In this document: piece by piece, positions 1 to 5,431 of the stretch
Layout of the letters: every line of letters starts with the position of its first letter
How positions within the stretch are numbered: position 1 is the stretch's first letter
Assembly: GCA_009782695.1 (NCBI GenBank)
Contig: WRIO01000039.1
Span: 1-8,102, forward strand
DNA from: Candidatus Cloacimonadota bacterium
GTDB lineage: Bacteria > Cloacimonadota > Cloacimonadia > Cloacimonadales > WRIO01
DNA: 8,102 nucleotides
Reading direction: 5' to 3'
The notes under the pieces: model-generated
The model's input: only the letters and a program-made list of their open reading frames with translations
Told to the model about the DNA's origin: nothing
Database searches by the model: none
Made by a program: the position numbers and the translations under genes

Positions 1-262
1 CTGGATTAATATGTCTGCTATTTTCATCTACATCAAGCCGCATTAGGTTAGCTTTAAAACCAGGATGTCTGCCTTGATATGAACACTTATCTGCTCTTTT
101 TGAACCTCTATGGATACTTATCTCGAACAAGTCATCCTTGCAATCTCCAATTACATTAAAAATCTCTTTTTTCCCTTTTGCTGGAAATGATATAGTCTCA
201 ATGACAGACTTTTTCAACATATTTATAAGCATTATAGCTTCTTCTTGACTTAAAAATGCCAT
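1..262 (-). CDS. Small DUF6978-like protein, C-terminus off the left edge
   Basis: An open frame of 87 codons starts at ATG (260-262) and runs off the left edge without a stop. It begins MAFLSQEEAIMLINMLKKS and continues through FEISIHRGSKRADKCSYQGR to LMRLDVDENSRHINP. The pattern of an N-terminal helix, a central stretch ending in Tyr-Gln-x-Arg, then RLD-x-D...H-x-NP is what I recall of a small (about 100-130 aa) uncharacterised family, DUF6978; the family number is from memory. Its missing end would be expected to carry an H-x-H-type segment. An A/G-rich stretch containing AAGGAAAAGG lies directly before the ATG and can act as ribosome binding site. The gene follows the PNGase-like gene by 72 bases on the same strand. 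It has no signal peptide or membrane segment, so it is probably cytoplasmic. Function unknown; such small genes are often accessory, and a toxin-antitoxin or defence role would be speculation. Confidence 0.72.
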   Translation of the reverse strand, partial: MAFLSQEEAIMLINMLKKSVIETISFPAKGKKEIFNVIGDCKDDLFEISIHRGSKRADKCSYQGRHPGFKANLMRLDVDENSRHINP

Positions 263-334
263 ACCTTTTCCTTTTCTACAGTGCACTTTTTTTTTACTAT
301 ATCTTTTTGTCAAGCATTATTAGCGAAAACTTCC

Positions 335-1981
335 TCACTTATAAAATATCACCTGTGCTTCTATAAAATGGTGGGGTGCCCAGTGCTCGCCTTTGCCTTC
401 GTTTACATAGTCGTCAGGGATATACGTAAAGCTGATTTCTTTGTTTTTTTGCACATATTCCGTCAGGTCTATCACCCAGGGGTGCACCAAATCGCCTGGC
501 GCCCAGCCTGTTCTGTCAAATTTCCAGGTGCCATCTTGGGGACGGCAAGGGTTTAGATAACAGTCTGTTTTCCACAGTGTATTCTCATAGCTATCTTCAT
601 TTATGATGATAGTCCTATCCGAAGGACGAAATTCCCCTGCGTTATCGGTGTTTGGTGACATACCATGACCTGTCACCGTAACCCGCAAAACTCCTTTTTT
701 GGCTGCTTTTGGCACTTTTATCACAAAATCTTGGAGCATATCTTTCATTGGGTTTTCGGGGTCACCATACTCAAAGCTACCCGACCAGAGGTTATGCACC
801 TCATAAGGTTTATATTCTGCCTTTCCTTTGTAATAATCGAGGGTAGCTGTCACCTTCCAGCCCCTTTGTTCTGCGGGGTCTTCTGTTACTTCGTCCCAAG
901 TATCCACTCGGCCTATGATTTTTTTCTCGCCGGTAAACAGCGGCAAGAAGTGGGTTATATCTGTTTTCCACACAAAAGCCCGCCTATATGGAGTGATATA
1001 GCGTATCAACTCATACTTCGTGCTGTCGCTGTCTATCAAATATATAGCCGCTGTGACATCCCAGTCTGCCACGCCACCTTCTGGTCCACCTAAATCGATA
1101 GTGAGTATCACTTTATCTGCTTTTTGGGTGTTTTTCGGGAAGGTGATATATCTTTCGGGGCGTCTATTCCCTGCATGGAATATCTCATCAGAAAGCAATT
1201 GATTCGTATCTATCAAGCTAAATGAGGGTTTAACCCCTTCTGTTTTATACGCAAAACTGCTGACAATCACATTGCAGGTTAAATGACTCGTCGTAGCTCC
1301 TATCACAGGTTGCTTTGGGTATTGCACCATCTCGGGGATAAAATAGCTATCTATGATAGTTGTGTCATTGATAGCCACATTGACCAGTGCTCCTGCCGTC
1401 ACATACTTTAGCCTAATGTCAAACTTGCTCAAAACCTCTGTCATCCCATCTGACCGAAACTCTACAGGAGACATCATTTTATACACTTCTTTGCCATCCC
1501 AATGCAGGGATATTTCTCGCTCTTCCCGTCCATAAAAATTGCCAAATTCGTCAAACCAGTGTGACGATTGCGGGTTATATACATCTATACCGAGACCAAA
1601 AGAACCTTTAAAATTCGGTCTTTCCCAAGACTCTGCATAGTAGCTAAGGCTGTCGTCAAATATATTTTGCGTGCTTATCAGAGCAAAACCTGCCCCTTCT
1701 GCCCCCCTGGTGATATACATCTCAAAGCTGTAATTCTCAGTCTCTGCTTTATCATTTATGATATCGGGGAAGATCGCCGCATTGGAAGTGTCTTTTGACC
1801 AACCTCCTCGCATCAGGTTTATATAGCCTGCCTCGATGCGTGCTGGCACTCTACCAGAGTAGTTTTTTAGTGTGATAGTGCTATTTATCTCAGTGTCCTG
1901 AAAGTCATACACCTTTTCTTGTTTTGCTATCAAATATACTGTCATCAGCAGTATCAATAGCGATAATATTGTTTTTTTCAT
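335..1981 (-). CDS. Secreted PNGase F-like glycoamidase with N-terminal lectin-like beta domain
   Basis: A 548-residue protein predicted to be exported (hydrophobic signal about 4-19, possible cut after Ala19). PNGase F enzymes cleave the bond between Asn and the innermost GlcNAc of N-glycans. The last ~270 residues match the PNGase F core in order: DWD near 306-308, ELIRYITPY 324-332, VDTW 359-362, TVTGHG 435-440, NAGEF 447-451, DRTGWAPGD 489-497. From memory of Elizabethkingia PNGase F, Asp308 corresponds to catalytic Asp60, Glu450 to Glu206, Asp360 to Glu118 and Trp362 to Trp120, so the third acidic residue is Glu-to-Asp. The Cys-Ala-Glu-Trp-Cys pair and the Cys of GWCPG are absent here. 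Residues ~25-245 are beta-rich and resemble a concanavalin-type lectin fold (RGAEGAGFALI, FGLGIDVYNP, EISLHWDGKEV); this is inference. The protein ends at the core's last strand, with no type IX sorting domain, suggesting a periplasmic or freely released product. The start is supported by AAGGAGT 7 bases upstream. Confidence 0.85.
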   Translation of the reverse strand: MKKTILSLLILLMTVYLIAKQEKVYDFQDTEINSTITLKNYSGRVPARIEAGYINLMRGGWSKDTSNAAIFPDIINDKAETENYSFEMYITRGAEGAGFALISTQNIFDDSLSYYAESWERPNFKGSFGLGIDVYNPQSSHWFDEFGNFYGREEREISLHWDGKEVYKMMSPVEFRSDGMTEVLSKFDIRLKYVTAGALVNVAINDTTIIDSYFIPEMVQYPKQPVIGATTSHLTCNVIVSSFAYKTEGVKPSFSLIDTNQLLSDEIFHAGNRRPERYITFPKNTQKADKVILTIDLGGPEGGVADWDVTAAIYLIDSDSTKYELIRYITPYRRAFVWKTDITHFLPLFTGEKKIIGRVDTWDEVTEDPAEQRGWKVTATLDYYKGKAEYKPYEVHNLWSGSFEYGDPENPMKDMLQDFVIKVPKAAKKGVLRVTVTGHGMSPNTDNAGEFRPSDRTIIINEDSYENTLWKTDCYLNPCRPQDGTWKFDRTGWAPGDLVHPWVIDLTEYVQKNKEISFTYIPDDYVNEGKGEHWAPHHFIEAQVIFYK

Positions 1982-1988
1982 ATATTTT

Positions 1989-1995
1989 ACTCCTT
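1989..1995 (-). promoter_or_regulatory. Ribosome binding site of the PNGase-like gene
   Basis: On the minus strand AAGGAGT precedes the ATG at 1979-1981 by 7 bases, a near-perfect Shine-Dalgarno. It fixes the start and sits immediately after the last copy of the 32-bp tandem repeat. A Shine-Dalgarno this strong is uncommon in Bacteroidota proper. Confidence 0.75.
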
Positions 1996-2001
1996 TTTTT
2001 T

Positions 2002-2065
2002 ACGGAAGGCTTGGGTAATCCTTCCCTACGGACACGGAAGGCTTGGGTAATCCTTCCCTACGGAC
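2002..2065 (-). repeat. Two perfect tandem copies of a 32-bp hairpin repeat
   Basis: Units at 2002-2033 and 2034-2065 are identical. Each holds GGAAGG and CCTTCC arms (6 bp) around a 10-base loop, flanked by ACGGA-type ends. Read on the minus (transcribed) strand each begins TCCGTAGGGAAGGATTACCC. The pair lies in the gap between the zinc-ribbon gene and the PNGase-like gene, ending 20 bases before the latter's start codon. In an RNA each unit could form a short hairpin, so it might influence transcript end, stability or translation of the downstream gene. The perfect identity suggests recent duplication. Confidence 0.9.
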
Positions 2066-2070
2066 TATGT

Positions 2071-2081
2071 GTGCTTCGCAC
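2071..2081. repeat. Mini-hairpin GTGC-TTC-GCAC
   Basis: GTGCTTCGCAC is an 11-base palindrome with 4-bp arms and a TTC loop. It has the same design as the mini-hairpins at 5158-5170 and 5179-5189, which share the central CTTCG but have different arms. It lies between the tandem repeat and the longer hairpin at 2091-2122. Confidence 0.6.
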
Positions 2082-2090
2082 GGATATGGC

Positions 2091-2122
2091 GGAACGATGT
2101 TCGCTTCGTTAGGCATCGTTCC
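2091..2122. repeat. Perfect 9-bp inverted repeat (hairpin) between genes
   Basis: GGAACGATG (2091-2099) and CATCGTTCC (2114-2122) are exact inverted copies around a 14-base loop. On the minus strand the hairpin starts 12 bases after the zinc-ribbon stop codon. It is preceded there by TTCGTAGGGA, nearly the same lead-in as the 32-bp repeats (TCCGTAGGGA), so all three look like members of one hairpin family with different arms. There is no T-run after the minus-strand hairpin, so it is a poor intrinsic terminator in the direction of the genes. On the plus strand a TTTTT follows at 2130-2134, but no plus-strand gene ends here. Confidence 0.75.
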
Positions 2123-2134
2123 CTACGAATTTTT

Positions 2135-2563
2135 CTATTCCTCATCATTGGTGATTTTCAAGAAGTTCAGTAGCAGGCGGACGATGACATTATGTTTCCT
2201 AAAAAGTTTCCAGTCGAGATATATACCGAAGCCAAAGACGAAAACAGCACTAAAAAGACCCATCACCACCAGCCCAGGTATGCCGTGTTGAGCGAAACTT
2301 GCTCCCCAAACCAAGTATCCCACTATCATCGAAAACGCGCTCATAGCTCCTAAGGTTTTTAGTAGTATTATACATATTTGGATGGTGATTTTCTTTCGCT
2401 TTTCTTTGGGGGTAAGTTCTCGCTTTTCCACATAGTGGATAGGCGCTTTGCACCACCAACACTCTTCTGCGTTTGGCAGGAGTAATTGCCCGCATTTGGG
2501 ACATTTATTTTCCAGGGCATTTCTGGTTTGGTCTATTTCCACGATGAATCTGTCTTTTTCCAT
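2135..2563 (-). CDS. Zinc-ribbon membrane protein with two transmembrane segments
   Basis: A 142-residue protein. A zinc ribbon occupies residues 21-38 (CPKCGQLLLPNAEECWWC, four Cys as C-x2-C-x10-C-x2-C), followed by a Lys-rich linker (50-58) and two hydrophobic segments at about 60-87 and 95-116; the end is basic, then acidic (ITNDEE). Zinc ribbons of this type usually sit on the cytoplasmic face and bind protein or nucleic acid; the partner here is unknown. An upstream start at 2617 would add 18 residues inside the preceding gene. The ATG at 2561-2563 is preferred because AAGG (2571-2574) lies 7 bases upstream and the acidic, hydrophilic N-terminus begins there. Only 4 bases separate this start from the stop of the transglycosylase gene, and the ribosome binding site lies inside that gene, so the two are almost certainly translationally coupled. 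I do not recognise a specific family. Confidence 0.85.
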   Translation of the reverse strand: MEKDRFIVEIDQTRNALENKCPKCGQLLLPNAEECWWCKAPIHYVEKRELTPKEKRKKITIQICIILLKTLGAMSAFSMIVGYLVWGASFAQHGIPGLVVMGLFSAVFVFGFGIYLDWKLFRKHNVIVRLLLNFLKITNDEE

Positions 2564-2567
2564 ATCA

Positions 2568-4976
2568 TCACCTTGTTTTTCGCAGTTCGTCATAGATATA
2601 AAGCACAGCATTCGCATAAGCGTCGCTGTGGTTATACGCCCTTATCGCCTTGAAGCGAGCATTTCGGTTGTCGATATTTTTACTGTTCAGCCCGTTTTTG
2701 TTTAGGTAATTTAGCACGCTATGGATATTGTCCTCCATATTGTAAATATCGGTGTTTTCCCGGACCCCTTGTGAGTTCGTAAAATAGGTGTTCATAGAGG
2801 TGGGAATAAACTGCCCCCAGCCCGCTGCCCCTGCATAGGAGCCTTGAAAATAATAGACATCATTGTCTGTGTGACCGGCGAATTTATATAGTGCGACTAG
2901 TTCATTCACAGCAAATCTCTGCCTTTTAGGGAGCAATAAATACTGTGACACCAGAGCAGGAAAGGTGTAAAAATTCCCTTTGAATCGGGGGTTTCCATAG
3001 TCTGACTCTATCGCCAGGATACCCATAGCCAGCTCATAATGTATCCCAAACCGCTTTTCAGCCGCCTCCAGAACCTCTCTATTCTTCTGCCGAAAGTCTT
3101 TCCCTTTTTTTACCTTACCGTCAACTCCAAAATGGTTTTTATACCAGTTCTGGTCGCGTGTCCCCTTCGCCACTTGGTTTTCCGGCATCACCGTAAAATA
3201 CCTAACCACACTTGTGTAAACGCGGAACTTATCGTTGTTTAAGTGCCTTTCCAACCAGTTTTCTGGCAGACCTCTCTCTATCAGTTTGCGGTTTAATTCC
3301 TCTATCTCCTCCCAATACTGCTCCTCGATAAAGAAACGCAAACGGGGAACTATTTTTATTTGTAACATCCCACCTGCATAGGATATTTCCCCAGGTGTAT
3401 TTGCTTTAAAGGAAAAATTGGTAGTGTGAAAATTCATAGTCTCAAACTTTTGCTCCCAGCCATCTTCGAGGGGGATATTCTGAGTTCGGTTAGTGGAATC
3501 CGTTTCTGCGATAGTGAACGCACCATTTTTTTGCACGGTAAGTAACAACATTTCGGGTTCAGAGGAAGGTTCATAACTGTCTGTGGGAGTTAAGGTTATC
3601 TCTATTTGCGTATTAAATTGCAGTTTAGTTTGGATATTTTTATTCTTTCTGTCTAAACTATACAAAAACCCTCTTTCGCTCATTTCTATGTCCAGCCATG
3701 GGCTTTTAATCTTGTATTTACTTACATTCGGGAAAAGGATACTCCTCTCGCTTCTGTTTATATAGTTTATCTCTTTTGGGCTGTAAAAATCGTCTGTATA
3801 GTGGTCAAAGAACACTTGCAGGTTATAGTCCTCTTTTTGCGTATTAAAGTAGTTTTCATAGCTTTCCTTTTTCCCCTCTGCGATTTCTGTAAGTTGTTCT
3901 ATATCAGTATGTTCGAGATGTCCATTGTATAGAGAGTCTATTTGAGTGGTGTTTAATGCGAGTTTTGTGCCTAGAAAGATATGGAAGTTCTCTTTTGTCG
4001 TTTCTGGTCGATAGTCCCATTTTAGGTAATCATACAGGCTTGCCAAGATAAATCCGATGTTTTCAGACTTTTCTTTGCACATAGAGTTCAGGGCTATAAA
4101 TTCACCCTCAAATATAGATAGAAGCTTTTCTTTCTGCAGTTTTTCGGTGTTTAACCGATACAAAAACCTGTTGTGCTTGTTTTTTGAGGAAAGTGATCTA
4201 CTAAAACTTTTTAACCTTCTTAGCTTTTTATTTTTTTTTGCCTCGTATTCTTGCAATAGCTGGTAGGCTTGATAATATGACAGACCAAGCACCTTTTCTT
4301 GGGACAGCTCAAAGGTCTGCACAAACGAGCTTTGCGACTTCCACCTGTTTATGCGTATAGCATAAAAGGTTTTGAGCAGTTCTAGCACTTTTTCGCTATC
4401 ATCGGCTTTTGCACTTTCCAATGCTTGTAATAATATCTGGTATTCCAAGCTAGCAAATATCTGATTTTCGATATTTGTGATGGGGTAATTTACCGAAGGC
4501 AGGTCGGTCAATTCTTGGTTGTATGCTTTTAGATGTGAGATATATAATTTCTGCAGGATATATATAAAAAGGTCAAGTTTCTCGTTTTGGGACATATTTT
4601 CAAGGTTATAGAGCTGTTTATCAAGCTTTAAATATAGGATATTTGCATTTTCCAGGGTAAAAGGGTCGTCTGAAAAGTCGGGTAAAAAATCGGTGTTTAA
4701 CACTCGGTATTGTGTTGGGTGGTTTGTGGTGGGGAAATCACCGAAGCGAACATACTCTGCCACCTCGCTGTGATTGAACAGCAGCACCTTGTTTTTATCA
4801 TAATTCAATAGCCATGGCGTGTCGCCATGATATGCTAAACTGTCTGACTCTTGTATATAAAAATCATATATTACTTTATTTATCGCATTGAAAAATAGGT
4901 CAATATCTGTCTTTTTACCACAAGACATGACCGCTAGCACAAGTGCTAAAACAAATAATAATAATATCTTTTTCAT
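2568..4976 (-). CDS. Lipoprotein with C-terminal MltB-type lytic murein transglycosylase domain
   Basis: An 802-residue protein. Residues 1-19 are a lipoprotein signal (Lys-Lys, hydrophobic core, lipobox VMSC with Cys19), so it should be membrane-anchored facing the periplasm. The C-terminal ~245 residues fit the MltB / GH103 (SLT_2) family, which cleaves the MurNAc-GlcNAc bond of peptidoglycan giving 1,6-anhydro-MurNAc. Matching parts: IHYELAMGILAIESDYG with likely catalytic Glu657, PALVSQYLLLPKRQRFAVNEL (about 673-693), GSYAGAAGWGQFIPTSMNTY (712-731), and a final helical stretch with RAYNHSDAYANAVLYI. MltB proteins are usually about 330-450 residues; the extra ~530 N-terminal residues are unusual. 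Within them, about 20-400 is helix-rich and basic in places (250-270), and about 420-545 is beta-rich. No strong ribosome binding site precedes the ATG; the start is chosen because the signal peptide begins there. The gene follows a repeat-rich gap and is coupled to the zinc-ribbon gene. Confidence 0.88.
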   Translation of the reverse strand: MKKILLLFVLALVLAVMSCGKKTDIDLFFNAINKVIYDFYIQESDSLAYHGDTPWLLNYDKNKVLLFNHSEVAEYVRFGDFPTTNHPTQYRVLNTDFLPDFSDDPFTLENANILYLKLDKQLYNLENMSQNEKLDLFIYILQKLYISHLKAYNQELTDLPSVNYPITNIENQIFASLEYQILLQALESAKADDSEKVLELLKTFYAIRINRWKSQSSFVQTFELSQEKVLGLSYYQAYQLLQEYEAKKNKKLRRLKSFSRSLSSKNKHNRFLYRLNTEKLQKEKLLSIFEGEFIALNSMCKEKSENIGFILASLYDYLKWDYRPETTKENFHIFLGTKLALNTTQIDSLYNGHLEHTDIEQLTEIAEGKKESYENYFNTQKEDYNLQVFFDHYTDDFYSPKEINYINRSERSILFPNVSKYKIKSPWLDIEMSERGFLYSLDRKNKNIQTKLQFNTQIEITLTPTDSYEPSSEPEMLLLTVQKNGAFTIAETDSTNRTQNIPLEDGWEQKFETMNFHTTNFSFKANTPGEISYAGGMLQIKIVPRLRFFIEEQYWEEIEELNRKLIERGLPENWLERHLNNDKFRVYTSVVRYFTVMPENQVAKGTRDQNWYKNHFGVDGKVKKGKDFRQKNREVLEAAEKRFGIHYELAMGILAIESDYGNPRFKGNFYTFPALVSQYLLLPKRQRFAVNELVALYKFAGHTDNDVYYFQGSYAGAAGWGQFIPTSMNTYFTNSQGVRENTDIYNMEDNIHSVLNYLNKNGLNSKNIDNRNARFKAIRAYNHSDAYANAVLYIYDELRKTR
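2571..2574 (-). promoter_or_regulatory. Ribosome binding site inside the end of the transglycosylase gene
   Basis: AAGG overlaps the last sense codons of the upstream gene and lies 7 bases before the ATG at 2561-2563. It decides that start over the in-frame upstream codon at 2615-2617 and implies translational coupling. Confidence 0.6.
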
Positions 4977-4996
4977 ATACTCAACTTCTTTATTAA

Positions 4997-5010
4997 ATTA
5001 GAAATTAGAA
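4997..5010 (-). repeat. Left heptanucleotide array, two ATTAGAA units
   Basis: ATTAGAA occurs twice in tandem, with degenerate half-units on each side (ATTAA before, ATAA after). It is the inverse of the TTTCTAA array at 5432-5456. It ends 21 bases before the transglycosylase start codon, so on the minus strand it would lie in that gene's leader. Confidence 0.8.
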
Positions 5011-5014
5011 ATAA

Positions 5015-5029
5015 GGTGTCCTGCGGACG
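5015..5029 (+). repeat. 15-base motif GGTGTCCTGCGGACG, copy 1
   Basis: The motif contains a small palindrome GTCC-TGC-GGAC. It follows the left heptad array by four bases. Exact inverted copies occur at 5353-5367 and 5414-5428. Confidence 0.85.
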
Positions 5030-5042
5030 AACAAAATTCCCA

Positions 5043-5088
5043 CACCCCGTCAGGCTAGCGCCTGCCACCCCTCTCCGTAGGAGCGGGG
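5043..5088 (-). repeat. GGGGTGG-spacer-ACGGGGTG module, left copy
   Basis: On the minus strand a stem (CCCC and GGGG arms plus CTCC/GGAG around TAC, 5068-5088) runs into GGGGTGG (5065-5071). A 14-base spacer that is itself a hairpin follows (CAGGC/GCCTG arms, 5051-5064), then ACGGGGTG (5043-5050). The layout matches the plus-strand copy at 5299-5340, with a different spacer. Modules built this way are, from memory, common between genes in Bacteroidota-related genomes. Confidence 0.75.
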
Positions 5089-5096
5089 AAAATGCT

Positions 5097-5110
5097 GTGT
5101 CCTGCGGACG
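5097..5110 (+). repeat. 15-base motif, copy 2 (GTGTCCTGCGGACG)
   Basis: Fourteen of the fifteen bases of the motif are present; the first G is T. Unlike the other three copies it has no heptad array beside it and instead leads into the GTTGAG segment. Confidence 0.8.
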
Positions 5111-5129
5111 GATGAAAGCACTTCATGCA

Positions 5130-5202
5130 GTTGAGACACGCAAGCGTGCGTTGAGGACAAACTTCGTTTGCCGTTGAGGAGCTTCGCTCGTTGAGAGTTG
5201 AG
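5130..5202 (+). repeat. GTTGAG words alternating with different mini-hairpins
   Basis: GTTGAG occurs at 5130-5135, 5150-5155, 5173-5178, 5190-5195 and 5197-5202. The first three gaps are each filled by a different short palindrome: CACGCAAGCGTG (5137-5148), CAAACTTCGTTTG (5158-5170) and GAGCTTCGCTC (5179-5189). So the linker is constant while the hairpin arms vary, and the pairing is always kept. Spacing is irregular (20, 23, 17 and 7 bases) and the palindromes are not copies of each other. Confidence 0.8.
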
Positions 5203-5264
5203 AAAGACACATCCTTCACATTTTGCGAAGCAGACATATCATCCACTTCAATGCTCCCCCTTGC

Positions 5265-5293
5265 CGTCATTCAGAGCGAAGCGAAGAATCCAG
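5265..5293 (+). repeat. GTCATTC...GCGAAGCGAAGAATC dispersed repeat
   Basis: GTCATTCAGAGCGAAGCGAA followed by GAATCC closely matches a short sequence (usual form with CTGAGCG) that I recall from intergenic regions of many unrelated bacterial genomes, often as part of miniature palindromic elements. Here it is a single copy in the middle of the repeat cluster. The GTCATTC start and GAATC end suggest weak terminal pairing (ATTC / GAAT). Confidence 0.65.
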
Positions 5294-5298
5294 ATATT

Positions 5299-5340
5299 CC
5301 CCTCCAATTTGGAGGGGTGGACGCGCCAGCGGACGGGGTG
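5299..5340 (+). repeat. GGGGTGG-spacer-ACGGGGTG module, right copy
   Basis: A perfect inverted repeat CCCCTCCAATTTGGAGGGG (5299-5317; 9-bp arms around one central base) runs into GGGGTGG (5314-5320). A 12-base spacer (5321-5332) and ACGGGGTG (5333-5340) follow. It faces the opposite way to the copy at 5043-5088, so the two could pair if on one strand. Confidence 0.8.
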
Positions 5341-5352
5341 GTTATAATATAT

Positions 5353-5367
5353 CGTCCGCAGGACACC
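5353..5367 (-). repeat. 15-base motif, copy 3 (inverted)
   Basis: The exact reverse complement of the motif at 5015-5029. It is followed after five bases by the ATTTATA heptad array, so array and motif keep the same relative order as in copies 1 and 4. Confidence 0.85.
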
Positions 5368-5372
5368 AAGCC

Positions 5373-5404
5373 ATTTATAATTTATAATTTATAATTTATA
5401 ATTT
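5373..5404 (+). repeat. Heptanucleotide array, four ATTTATA units plus ATTT
   Basis: Four perfect 7-base units (5373-5400) and a partial fifth. The unit differs from the ATTAGAA arrays mainly at one position (AATTATA against AATTAGA when aligned on one strand), so both look like variants of one heptad. Perfect short tandem units may vary in number between strains by slippage. The array contains a TATAAT word every 7 bases on the plus strand, but no gene lies downstream in that direction. Confidence 0.9.
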
Positions 5405-5413
5405 GCTTAAGTC

Positions 5414-5428
5414 CGTCCGCAGGACACC
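5414..5428 (-). repeat. 15-base motif, copy 4 (inverted, outer right)
   Basis: The exact reverse complement of the motif at 5015-5029. It is followed by ACC and then the TTTCTAA array, mirroring the left outer arrangement. Confidence 0.85.
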
Positions 5429-5431
5429 ACC

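Noticed and set aside
285..313. TTGACA (308-313, minus strand) as a promoter for the left-edge gene
   Set aside because: No acceptable -10 hexamer lies 16-18 bases downstream; the nearest TATAGT is only 6 bases away.
281..1093. Plus-strand open frames opposite the PNGase-like gene
   Set aside because: They lie antisense to a gene with clear family motifs, and their translations (Phe/Ser/Tyr rich) look like antisense shadows.
2091..2134. Intrinsic terminator after the zinc-ribbon gene
   Set aside because: The stem is good, but on the minus strand it is followed by GCCATATCC, not a T-run; the T-run is on the plus-strand side, where no gene ends.
2564..2617. Upstream start of the zinc-ribbon gene giving 160 residues
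   Set aside because: It would lie 50 bases inside the transglycosylase gene, and the ATG at 2561-2563 has an AAGG at the right distance.
5130..5202. CRISPR-like array
   Set aside because: The constant word is only 6 bases, spacing is irregular, and the intervening sequences are palindromes rather than unique spacers.
5055..5270. 71-codon minus-strand open frame in the repeat region
   Set aside because: It reads straight through the GTTGAG hairpins and part of the GGGGTGG module, its composition follows the repeats, and no ribosome binding site is seen.
5373..5404. Array of TATAAT promoters on the plus strand
   Set aside because: The TATAAT words arise from the 7-base repeat, lack -35 partners, and point into the 3' end of an opposing gene.
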